DNA of 64,000 bases, from positions 9,457,001 to 9,521,000 of the forward strand of contig CM065181.1 of the NCBI GenBank assembly GCA_033026295.1. Reading direction: 5' to 3'. Numbering within the stretch: position 1 is the stretch's first letter; each line of letters starts with the position of its first letter. The notes beneath the pieces are model-generated. The model searched no databases, had not been told where the DNA came from, and saw nothing but the letters and a program-made list of their open reading frames with translations. Origin of the DNA: Channa striata (taxonomy: Eukaryota; Chordata; Actinopteri; Anabantiformes; Channidae). A program made the position numbers and the translations under genes. Below are positions 15,601 to 28,200 of the stretch, piece by piece.

Positions 15601-18600
15601 TTATTCATCTTACATACTGTAATAATATTGCAGTATTATTATTTACCATATATTATTTGTTATATTATGAACACGTTTCATATTTTATTTATATTGTACT
15701 GACCTTTGAGAGAAACGTCTTCTAAATGCCCAAAACCTGTAAACTTTTTAGATTAACACATACAGAGAAATTGAGACAGGTGGAAAATGACAAAGTTGTA
15801 AATGTGGCATAAGTACAACTTGGCGAAAAGACTAACAGAAACGGTGAACATCACCTTTTCTTGACAAGCCCCGCGAAACAAAGGCAACCAGTCGGTAGTC
15901 TAATAGCAGCTCATCCGTCCAGGCTGTGAATGTCTGTGAGACAGCTGTCAGAGCCCAGAACAGCGCTTAGAAGGAGTGATGAAGATGAATCCCAGACAGA
16001 TGAATTATAGATGGGCCTGTTGATTAAAATCAGCCTGGCTCTGATGACTCATTGATCAACTCTGATGGTGACGGTGAGCTTCAGAGCTTTGTCTGAACAA
16101 GAAGACAGATATTCAGCTTTTTTCTTTATCACCAATAAGGATGAATGTTCAAGATGTGTTTATGTTGTGTTCATTTATAGTAATGCAGGCTCACAAAATA
16201 ACTGAAATATGAATACAACATGTTTAGTTATGTTAAATGATTCTTGTTCATTGTATTACTGTTAAGATGTTCAAAACAAATTATGTTTCACTTGATTTGA
16301 TCAGATGCGGAATGGGTGCAGATTCATATCTGTTGAATAATGTTAGTAATTTGTACTATATTTGCAATGGCACATAGAAAATGGAACATGTTAATTTTAT
16401 TGATTAGCTGACTAAAAATGTCATGTATGTATAGCAATGCTCTAAACCATTTTAGGTTTCATTTTAGTTTTCTTGTTGAAGCCGTGGTCTAGTAATACAG
16501 TATGTAGTTTGTAAACTCTCTCGGGCAAACTATTGATTAAGTCTGAATCAGTTTCACTTCAATTCATTGCAACTTATTTATAGAGTAATCTTTGTCATCT
16601 ACATACATTAATTTAATTAACAGAACCTTATATTAATGTTTTTACAATATCAAATCAATGGCAACTCAGGATGAAAATTAAACCACTGAGTTGCAGCAGG
16701 TGATATTTTTACCGTTGTCATGCTCTCCTCACTCTTGCCTGCCTCCTCTTTTTCTCTCTCTCTGTCTCATCCTCTGCCTTTCTCCCTCCCATCATCTCCA
16801 CAGCTGTTGAAGGACTTCCCGGACGAGCTGCGGTCCGACATCACCATGCACCTTAACAAGGAGATCCTGGAGCTGTCGCTGTTTGCTTCTGCCAGTCGTG
16901 GCTGCCTGCGCTCCCTGTCTCTGCACATCAAGACCTCTTTCTGTGCTCCCGGAGAGTACCTCCTCCGACAGGGCGATGCACTCCAGGCCATCTTCTTTGT
17001 CTGCTCGGGATCCATGGAGGTGCTCAAAGACAGCATGGTGCTGGCCATCCTGGGTAGGATATAGGGACGGGGAGGGGGGCAGAGCAAGAATTCCTCCATG
17101 CCTTCATTATAGTGTTACTCTGTGAACTCCCAACAGCATGTTTCATTATAAATCGCTCTCATTGCTGTTTACTGTGATAAAGCTGGGTCTTGTAAATGAG
17201 CCCATTGTGTAGAAAACAGGAGCATTACAGTGTCCTAAAGGCTCCTGTTATTAAACTCCCACATAATATTTCCTAGTTTGATATTATTTTTCACAAATAT
17301 GTTCTAGGGGTGAGAGCCAGAGTAGCACACACTACAACACAGGGAAGCTGAATTCTTAATTTCCAAAGCTTTTTTGATGTTGAGCAACATAACAGTATTA
17401 TTTTTTAAAGTGAGCAGTCATAATAGGCAGACACATACCAGTAAGACATCAAAGCTGAAAATGCTCAGGCCTAGCCTATATAATTCAGTTCAGCTGCCCA
17501 ATCCTGCCCCTCGTAGGTTGAAATCAGTCTTTATATGACTGTATATGGCTGTAGCCAAACTAATCTGAATATACATTTCTGACTGGTATAACTCTGAAAT
17601 CAATATAAAAAATGTCAATGTAATGAGGCTGAAATAGACATTAGATGCTTATTACTGGAGCATTTGGTAAATCTGCAGTTCAGCTCAACCTAAGATATTT
17701 AGGTTATAATGTTATGCAGTAGGAGTAATTAAGTAAAGTTCAAATGAAAGAAAAATCAATTTCATTATAGAACTAATCAGAAAAAAGCTAGTTGAAAAAA
17801 CAGTGGGAGGCCACCTCAGGTGTGTTAACAGGCCCAGATGGAGAAAGTAAAACCAGCAGATGTTCAGTCCTCAGGAGGTGGATGATATAAGTAGTATTCA
17901 TATGATTGGCATTTCACTTGTATCCTGAGCTAATTGTAACCAAATATGAATTTGGCAAAGTCTTATCCAAAGTGAACAATTACCAGGGTCCATGAGCAGC
18001 TTAGTAAGCTCAGTCTCACTCTATTTTCCTCTATTTCCTCATCTCACCTACGGTACAGTGTGTACCTGATTATCTTCTCTACATATATTTTGAATACTCA
18101 ATTAATATTAGCAAACATAGGCTTTTGGTGTCTTTCCAGTTATTACTCTCATTTTCCCAAAATGCCATTTGCAACTAGGAGACACAGATGTTTTCGTGTC
18201 ACCATTACAACTGTCCTCAGTACATTTTCTCAAATTTGCACCTGCTTTTGAGTAGAAGAAAAATTGCTAATCAAAAATAATGATCACTAATGTGTAGTGA
18301 ACATATGAATAATAAACATCTCTGTGTAGAGAATTCATCTGAAACCAGGCACAAAAAAGATCAGTCCAGTTGCATCTGGTCTGCTGAATGATACAATTTC
18401 TTGTTTTAATTTACCCTAATTTCTTCTGATTACTGACCTCTATGACACCAATCTGGCACAACTATGTGTGTTTCAAGCGTGTGTGTGTGTGGTTGAGTCA
18501 CCAGGAAATAGTGAGATAAAAATCAGCATCTGAAACAACATCCATCACTTTGTTGGTGCTGCTGTTCTTGTAATCTTCATTTGAATCTTTCTTGTTGATT

Positions 18601-21600
18601 TTTGTGTGTGTATGCATGTGTAAAGTTTGTCCCAGCACCTGTTTGTGCGTGGATCGAGTAGGTGGAATTGTTTACTGGTGCACAGAATGGTGTGCGTCTG
18701 CATGTGTGTGTGGGGGTGGGGGCATATGTGTGTGTAGGCTTGACAGGCGGAGACTGCATTGTCTCTTTGCTTGTCTGCTGACTGTGCAGAAGGTCAGGCT
18801 GACATTGAGCCTGGCTAAAGAAGAAAAAAGTTTCTCTTTCTCTCTTTGTCTTTAGAGTCTCTGTCTCTTCCCCTCTTCTTTGTCACACCACAAGTCCATA
18901 GCCACAGCTCAGTACCAAGTTATAGAGAGTGGGTGAGACCATGGTGAGAGAGGCCATGGTGCAAGACATGAAACAGAGAGGATGGAAAAATGACGCAATA
19001 TACAGTAAAGTTAAATAGGAGAGAGTGATGGGGGGAACAGGTACACTTAGTGTGATACAGGAACTTTAGCAGGTTGGTGAAAGGAATGAAAAAACAAACA
19101 GGGAGAAAAACAAATTTGAAATAAGAAAAGAAGAGAAACAAATAAAGGACAAAAGAAAATGAAAAAAAAACAAGAAGGAAAGAGGCAATGAAGAAAATAA
19201 AATGTAAAAAAGAAATTGGATGAAAACTGGGAAAATCGAAAACATGAAAGACGCAAGAAATAAGAAGAACAGAAGGAAGAGGGCATAAAAAGGATGCAAG
19301 GAAACGAGGAAGCGTAAAAAATGAACAAAGTAAAACAGAAAGAACAAGAAGAAGGAACGCAGCAATGGAATAGGGAAGGAGACAGGAAAAAGGAAAGGAA
19401 GGATACACAAAAAATATACGAAGCAGTGGAAATGGAAAAGATGTAGATTAAAATATTTAAAATCCTTCCTGTATCTCTGTTAATTTTCCTTCAGAGATAC
19501 AGGAAAATGGAAGAACAGAGAAGAAATAGGAAAAGACAAAAAAGAAAGAAATCGGAGAAACGGAGAGAAAGAACCAAAGGGACAAAAGAATGGAGACTGT
19601 AAAGAGGCAAGAAAGAAGACAAGAAAAACAGGAAGGATAGAAATTCAGAGAAGACAGTTAGGAGGAAATAGAAGACAATAACAGAGGGTTTTGATAAAGC
19701 TGGAATGAGAAATCTAGAAATAGAGCAAAGGAGAGAGTGAAGGATGGAGAGAAATAATGACTGAGGTGAGGAGGAGTGGACTGAGAGACAGTCGGAGGAA
19801 GAAAATAAGAACAGTCACGACTGGCGCTCCATCAGCTGCGGTGAAAATGAGCAGCGCTCACAGTTAACAATGACCATAATGAATATTTTATTACTGCTTA
19901 AGGGGCATTAACACTAACAGGGTGCTTAGTTCTGTCCTGTATGTATCAAGAGAGCAGGAAACAGCTGTCACAGCACTCACACTCAAAAAATTGCTAAAAG
20001 CAATGAGGGCGATTTTGTTTTAGGAACCATAAGCAGAGAGTGTAAATAGTAACACCAGCTCAAAGTTATTGGATGTCAGAGGAGAACTACATTTAGACTG
20101 GCGCTGTATCCATGTTTAGGATATGAGTTATTAGGTCTTTTATATCAGTTTTACAAATTAATAAAAACATCTGTTTGGTTGCCAGGATGTGAGGAGAAGA
20201 AAGATTTTGCTGGAGTTTATGACTTTTCTTCTACGTAAGAGTGGATCAGTTTGAACCAACAATTCACAACCTAGTTACACATGTACATTTTTAAGAAACC
20301 GTGATTAAAGACATTTGTTATAATAATAATCTTGTTTACTGTGGACTCGTGGAACGCTGACTTTCTGAACAATATTTAAACATTTTACGGTTCTTTCATT
20401 AGCATCAGAGAGCAGGATCAGGTGCAGAGTAACAGCTGGAGATGGCAGGGATGTTCGGGTTTTCTCTGGCACACTCCAGCTCCCTCTGAAGCCCTTTGCT
20501 AAATGCAAGATCTGGATCATGTTGCAGAGTCTGTTAGAAGCTCTACTCAGCCTCTTTAACCCCTTTTAACAGGCTGTGAACAATATGCTATGAGACCATC
20601 TCTGACCCACCTTGTCCATCTCTCTGTCTGAGCAGGCAAAGGAGACCTGATTGGGGCGAACCTGTCTTTAGATAACCGGGTGATAAAAACCAATGCGGAC
20701 GTGAAAGCCCTGACCTACTGTGACCTGCAGTGTATTAACCTGAAGGGGCTGTATGAAGTGTTGGACCTTTACCCCGAATACTCCCACAGCTTCGTCCAGG
20801 ACATCCAGCAGGACCTCACATACAACCTGAGAGAGGGACATGAGACACATGTAAGTCCGTGCAAGTGGTTTTAGTGTCCGACATCAATGAAAGTGTGTGT
20901 CTTATTGTGGTAGTTTGGGTGTTTGAATGAACCTTTGCAGAATGATGCGTGTGTGTGAGACGATCACATCTAGTTCGTTTACCAGCTGTGCTACAGTGCT
21001 AAACAAATATGATTGTGAAACTTGAAACCACCAGTGCAAACACACTGGGGATGGACGTTTTCAGGGAAGTGTGAGACATCTCTTCTAGTTAAACTTCTGC
21101 TATAAATTTCTTTTGTTTTTATTAATGAGGACAGAAGAACAGCTATGCTTTTAAAACATTTCAATGAGACAATTTAAAGGAATAGTTTGGGATTTTTAAC
21201 CTGGTCTACATAGAAACTTTTATGTGCTATTTATGTATATGGAACAGACTGTTGGCCATTAAAAGTTTTTCTGCTTTCCACAGTGTCCCTGAATCTTTCC
21301 ACCCAAAACACAACTACACTGTAGTTGTGTTTTATCCCACCTTAGACTCATATGAAACTTCAGTTGTTGCACTGAGCCATGTGGATTCAGAATTTATCAA
21401 AGTTGCCGTGTTTTTAGAACAATTTTCACTATTTTCTGAGATATGCAGATAGATATGATCTAACTTCTCACTCATGGTGACAAAATGAGTCTGTATACAC
21501 TAAAAGCTGTGTGGGACTTTTAATTTTTGGAGTTCATATTGCATTACAAAGTGCATATGTACACTTTGACTAAACAAATAGATAAAATGAAGAAAAATTA

Positions 21601-22200
21601 GTCAAAAAACAAATGCATAACCAGTATCTCGATCTTTCTTGGTTACCACAACATGCACCCAGCTGACAGGCACTGACATTTGTTTCCACAAAGCCGAGGG
21701 AAGGTTTTTCCTCATCATCCTCTGAAAAATGGTCTGCAGTCTTATAAACTGCTGAAGTTTCACATGAGTTTCTAGTGCATTTTTTTCCATGGAACGTGGA
21801 CTGTACAGCATGACCCTGATTTCTTACAGTCACATTTCAGGTGGAAACATTTGCAGACACTGTGGAAAAGCAGGAAACCTTTAGTGACCAACAGCTTTTT
21901 CAATATGATTAATAACACTCGAGTTTTTCTTAGTGTTCTTCTTACATGTGAATGATGAATGGATATATGAGAGTGGAAAGTACCAAGAGCTGGCGTTTGG
22001 GTGGAAGGAGATGGACTGCAAGTGTAGATAGAGAAAACAAAATTGAGGGAGGTTTAAATGAATGTTTTTGGGTGTGTGTGTGTAAGAGAGACAGAGAGAG
22101 AGAATAAGGCAAGAATAGCTGTGGCACTTGGAAGAGCTCTGTTGCTGTAATTACAGTCAGGTGTTTTTGTCTCGGCTGCCCATACACTGTCCCACTTACA

Positions 22201-22235
<35 letters not shown>

Positions 22236-25200
22236 CCTGCCGTAGGGCTTTTAGGTAAAGCTAATGTGCAGAGAGGCAGCTCAAATCTCAGCACTGACTA
22301 GAGTTCAAATGAAGAAAAGAGAAAGGAGGCAGCTCAGGGTGTGTATGTGGCTGAGCTGTTCAGATTGCTGTTTGGATATTACTGCACTCTATATGAGAAC
22401 AACACAGTATTAAGGTGAATTATTTTCCATCATGCGTCACCACAAGCCGTATATTCATGTACTATATTCTTTTCCTCGCTGTACAACGTAATTCATTGCT
22501 GAGCTTTGGGAAACTGCTCTTCTGTAAATTGAAATTCAGAATAGAAAGGCCACATCTTGATTGCTCTGTCCTGCACTTCATTTACTGTGTATTTCCTCTC
22601 TGGCTCCCTTCCAGGTTAAAGCCAGGCTGTCCACAACAGCCCTGGATACTCAGGTACACACACACTCACACACAAAAACTCACGCAGACTTTACAATCTG
22701 CCTGTGAAGCTCAAATGAACAAATCAGAGGTTATAAGAAGCCACGGTCATCATGCTGGCGTTGTAGTTCACTGTGGACCTAGTACTTTTGTTGCATTGCT
22801 TGATCAGAACGTGTTCAGTTGTGTTACTTTCTTTATTCTGCACATGTGCAGCCTCCCCATCCTTCTGAGCCTTTTTCCTCAACCATATCACTCATAAATG
22901 CAGAGTGTTGTGCTTAGTGTTGGACTTACAGAAGTCAACAGGGTAAACGTGTTGTTAGTAACACCTCTGTGTATTTCAGGGCCATGGTATTAACTGTACA
23001 AAAACAGCTCAGTTGTTTTATAGAGCAGAAAAATTGAGGATGGCAACGGTGCTTTGGCATAGAATACAAATAAAAAGAAGAATTCAAGCACATTTCACAT
23101 CATCAAGGCCAATTCCTCAAATGACTCAAATCGACATGAATAGCTTTTAATTTCATGTCAACTCTTTGTAGTTGTTATAGTTGTGTAATCTGCAAATGTA
23201 CCTTCAGTATCTGAGCTCCAAGGTTGACATGAAAATGTCCTCAAATCACACGTTATTTGTTGCGTATTTCTTTAATATTTCTAGTCAAGGGTGAGAAGGA
23301 ATGGGCAGGTGGTTCAAGGATTTCCGCCAATCATCGAGGCTCAAAAGGAGCATGAGGAAGATGATGAAGAGGAGGACGAAGACAGGGCTTTGTCTGTGTC
23401 CTTTTCATTGGAGCGGAACCGGGGGGTGAACCTCAGGGACACCAGTGAGAAGTCTCCACGACCCAACCAGAAGACCAGGGGACAGAGCTCCAGGAGGTCT
23501 CAGAGGACGGGCCAGGAAATTACTCTCACCACTTTAGACCCTTCCAGCCTCAGTTCGAGGTGTGTTTAATCACAGCTGAATTGTCTGTCTTGGCTTGTGT
23601 CTGTGTGTCTATTTTTGCTTATCTTTCACACAGTATATGTGATACAAACTGCAGAAGTGTCATAAATGAGAGATAATATTTGCATGACCTTTAATTGTTT
23701 TCTAAACCAAACCTAGAAGCAGTCAGCCTTCAAGATGAATTCAAATCCCTTCTGAACACTCTTTATGAAACAACAGGTCGAACAAAGGTTAAGCACATTA
23801 AGTAAATAAACTAGTCATTTCCACTTAGATATTTTTGAATGAGTTTGGATTATTTACAATTTGTTTGTCCTTCCAAATTCAATTTGAGTCATCAAAAATA
23901 TTGTTATGCTTATAAAACACTTTTTGAAATCTACTTGACCTATGATAAGTGAACTACTGATGCCTGCAGTATAAGATGTTGTAAATGTATTTATTTGTTG
24001 CCAACAACCAGATGAGGATTAGTTTATCTTATAAACTTGACTTAGTATTTCTGCCCTAGCTACTGTAAACTCTGAGTTTTTGCATTATGTTTTCTGAACA
24101 AATTGAACAAGTGAAATGAGTCAAGTCGATGTGTATTTGATCAATCATTTTGGCTTTGCATGCCACCATGATGGGTGTTAAATAAAATGATTAAGATATG
24201 CTTTAAGCGTAGATTTCCAGCTTTAATATAAAGTCAACAATCAGGAGAAGACATCACCCAAAGTAAAAGAGAGCAAGAGAGTGTAAACCATCAAAAGAAG
24301 ACTAAAAACTGTAAGCTCCGTTGAAGGTTTGCCAAAAAGAAGAAGTGAAAAAGCTGGTACATTTCTTGAACATAAGCTGAACATTGACTTGTACCATTAT
24401 GATGGGAGAAGTCTTGAAAAGTGAACAAGGTGCTTATGACCCAAAGTACCTCGTTTGTGAAGCATAAAGCTGCCAGTGGAACTGGTTGTCCCTGGATGGA
24501 TGGATGAATCCTGAAGTGTTTAGAGCTACAATCTGCTCGGATTCACACAAACGCTTCAGAACTTATTGGACTTTCACACACTGCAAAAGCAACCCAAGAC
24601 TTTACTAAGGCAACAAAGTAGAATATTCTGCAATGGCCAAGTCAATGACTTGACCTGAATCTAATTGAAGTTATATTTCACTTGCTGAAGGCAAAACGCC
24701 ACCAAGAACAAACAGGAACTGAAGACAGCTGCAGTAAATGCCTGGCAGAACATCACCAGGGAGCAAATATAGCATCTGTTCTATATGGGTCCCAGACTTC
24801 AGGCAGTAATGGACCACAAAGCATTTGCAACCAAGTATACAAACTGACAATTTAGGTTATGATTACACTAAATTGTTCTATTGCCATTTAGTCCGAGTAA
24901 ATGAAATGGTAAAGGGTCTGCACTTATATAGCGTTATTCTACTTATTTGTAACCAAAGCACTTTACTCTGCTTCTCATTCACCCATTCACACTCACACAC
25001 CAATGGGAGAGCTTCTACACAGCTGGCCAACACTCACCGGGAGCAGCTAAGTTGGGGTTCAGTGTCTTGCTCGAGGACACTCTGACATGTGACCAGGGAA
25101 ACAGAGGATCGAAATAACAACTGTAGAATGGGTGAACAACTGCTCCACCTCCTGTTCCACATAGTCGTATAAAAACGGCATAATTATTCCAAAGTTACAA

Positions 25201-28200
25201 AGCTTCTAACCAAACCTATAAATTAATGCTGACAGTCTACGCCAGTGTCCTGATTGTTTTCTTCCACGCATGAATTCCAATCTAACCTCCTGCTGGCTGT
25301 AGTTTTGTATTGAACATATATTAATGTGACTGATATTAATGTTCGCAAATAACTGTTGGCAGGAAAACAACAAAGCAGATTTACCTAATGACATAAGATG
25401 TCATACCAGAATATTAGTAGTAGTACTATTAGTGAATACTGTAACATTGATGTTGTCAGGAAGGATCGTATCAATCTTACACACATTTTCTGTCTCCGCA
25501 GGATAGTGGATGGAACTGAAGACACAGAGGGGATGGAGAGTTCCCTGGCCTTCTCCCTCACCCAAGGTTGTCCCATCAAAGAACCAAACAGTGCCTCAGC
25601 ATCAGCCACAGGTCCTGCCATCACACCCTACAAAGCAGTTTACCACTCACATTCACAATCCCTTTAACTTTCCCCATCCCGGGTAGTCAAAAATGTTCAC
25701 ATCCAAAAACCCTGGATCCTTCTGTATAATGAGGCTCATTAATATCAATTTTCATTTTCCCCAAAAGCCTCCAGCATTTGTCAGTGATCTGTCTTGATGC
25801 AATAACTGTTGGTTATAAATTGTTAGTTCTTTCTCAGTTCTTGATGTAATTTGTTGCTTGTTTATTTCTGTCACAGATATGCTGCAGATCAGCGCAGCCG
25901 AATTAGCAGCTAAAGCAGAGGAAACCAGAGGACAACTACAACACCTCGACCACCAGGTAGGACCCTGTGTGTGTGTGTGTGTGTGTGGAGACAGATGATT
26001 GGGCTCAGTCACATGCCATATGATTATGTCAGTCACAAGCTGGGAGATTAAGAGAAGCAGTGAACCAAAAAAAGATTACAAAATCGTTAGCTCCATGTTA
26101 ATCTACAATGTTTATTTTGGATTAATTAGGCCTGGAATTACTGGACCTACTGTACCTTGTCAGCAGTATTGTATAATGTCGCATTTGGATGTTTTATAGA
26201 TTTTAGTTCCACATGTGTCCTAGTTAAATGGGCTCTCTCACACATACACACACACATAAACACACACACACACAATCTCTTATGCTGTGTCCCATGGTTT
26301 TGATTGGCGGGTGGCTAAAATTGACATTAGACTTGGGGTATGTGAGGAGGAGTGTTCCTTGTTTTAGGCCTAAGTGTATAATCTGGGATGAATAAATAGA
26401 GGCAGTAAGAAACTATACGGTGCATTAAGGCGAAATAGAAAGTGAGGAAGAGAAGAATGACAGCAAAATATGGGTATAAATAAAGCGATAAAAGGGAGGA
26501 CTGTGGAAGACAGTGGCACAGCACATTAGCAATTACACACATTGGCTCTGTTGTCCTTTTTCCGTCTCTCTGGGTTACCGGTGTTTGACAGGAAGTCTCT
26601 CAGCAGGGTCTCGTTGGTTGTTAATTCTCTTGGATCCATCGACACTTTTCATCACCATAGGAAGTGAAAATAGGGTGTTGGTGCAAACCCTGTCTGATTT
26701 CTCCACAAACACACATGCACAAATAGAAATAGTCCACTAGGAGACACATACAGGTGATGTATCACATACAATGTGATTATGTGAAAATGGGGTTAATGTT
26801 CATTTGTGCTGTAGAAATGATCCACTTCTGTCTCCTGTTTTTGCTGCTGCAGCTACACTGAAGATTAACTGTAAAAAAAATCCAGTAATTAACAGCAATG
26901 ATACCAATTAAGTAATCAAAATCAATCAACATTGGCCTCTTGAGACCTACAATTTTGCACAGTTACCGCACAGTGCAGTATACCAAGGGGTGCAATTTTC
27001 ACTTGTTTGTCTCAACTCGTGAGTGACAATTCTTCTGAAAAGCAAAACACAATATTCCGTTTTTTGAGTGACATATGGTCATGTGATTTGAAAACAGCTT
27101 CAATTCTTAGTATCATTTTTATATTTTATGTATCTCTATGCCTGCTTGTTATGGCTGTTACTCAGGCTTTTCTTTATTTATTTATGATTTGTGATGAAAG
27201 CTTACATGTTTATTAAAGAAATGTACTTATGTGCATGCAAAGATAGTATTCTAGTGGGAGATTAATAAAGAATGAATTAGATTGAAGAGAAAGCTAATTC
27301 AGTAACTTTTGTAATGTGTTATAGAAATTATTATGTACAGCGACACAGGAGGGATGGGACAATGAGTTCATTGCTTGATTAACTGCATTTATAATTACGA
27401 GAAGAGGCTAGGAACACAAAACAACATGATGCAGAGTATGCAAACATGAATGCAGCAATAGTAGTTAGGAACAAACTCAAGTTACAACAATAAAATATTT
27501 TTTTATGTATACATAGACTTTAAGACAGTATAAACATTGACCATCAAATTATGAATATGTTGGCATTTGCACATTCAGCAGCTGTAGAAGAGGATTAAGC
27601 AACATTTTTGTGGTGTTTTTTCTAATTAAGCCTAATACAATGAATGAAAATGTCCGGCCTACATGGTGCCCCTATATGTTCAAGAAACGAGCAGTAAAAC
27701 TGATCTGAAACATTGCATCTATGTGCCATAAAACCCAAAACTGAGTCAAAAGAAAAATGATAAATGGTCTTCTTATATACAGTAGCGCTTTTATGAAAGC
27801 TTATTTCGATATTGCTCCACATTCACCCATTCATATACATCCATGCATCATTTCCATGCAAGGCTTCTTACCTGACCCACCGGAAGTAAGGTCAGAGTCA
27901 GAGTCTTTCCCAATGACACTTTGACGTGTAGCCAAGAGGAACTGGGAGTTTCTTCTACCAACTGAGCTACAACCTCGTCAGGATACTAAAGATCTCTGCA
28001 GTACAGCCTCTTCACGTTAATATCAATGTCGCATCCCTGTTAAAATAAAAAAATATATTATTAAAGTGTTTGCATGGAAAATCATACTGTATTTACTTTT
28101 TCCCATTAAAAAACCCATCCAGTAGTTCATCTAAACTGCAGTGAGGTCTGATGAATCAGTTGTTGCTTTTTGTAGTGGATTATGTTTTTGCAGTAGTACT

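Larger units (their letters stand above)
17054..20635 (+). other. kcnh8: kcnh8 intron 10
   Basis: Non-coding. It contains GT-rich patches at about 18,478-18,735 and a purine-rich tract at about 19,075-19,760. Confidence 0.75.
23560..25501 (+). other. kcnh8: kcnh8 intron 12, repeat-rich
   Basis: Contains a decayed Tc1/mariner copy (about 24,175-24,842) followed at once by a fish-type dispersed repeat (about 24,895-25,110). Confidence 0.8.

Noticed and set aside
18920..19410. Long Phe/Leu/Ser-rich minus-strand open frames (up to 162 codons)
   Set aside because: They arise from the purine-rich plus strand; the composition is low-complexity with no domain or splice context.
27007..27216. Hydrophobic 69-codon frame in kcnh8 intron 14
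   Set aside because: AT-rich chance frame with no conserved motif or splice context.
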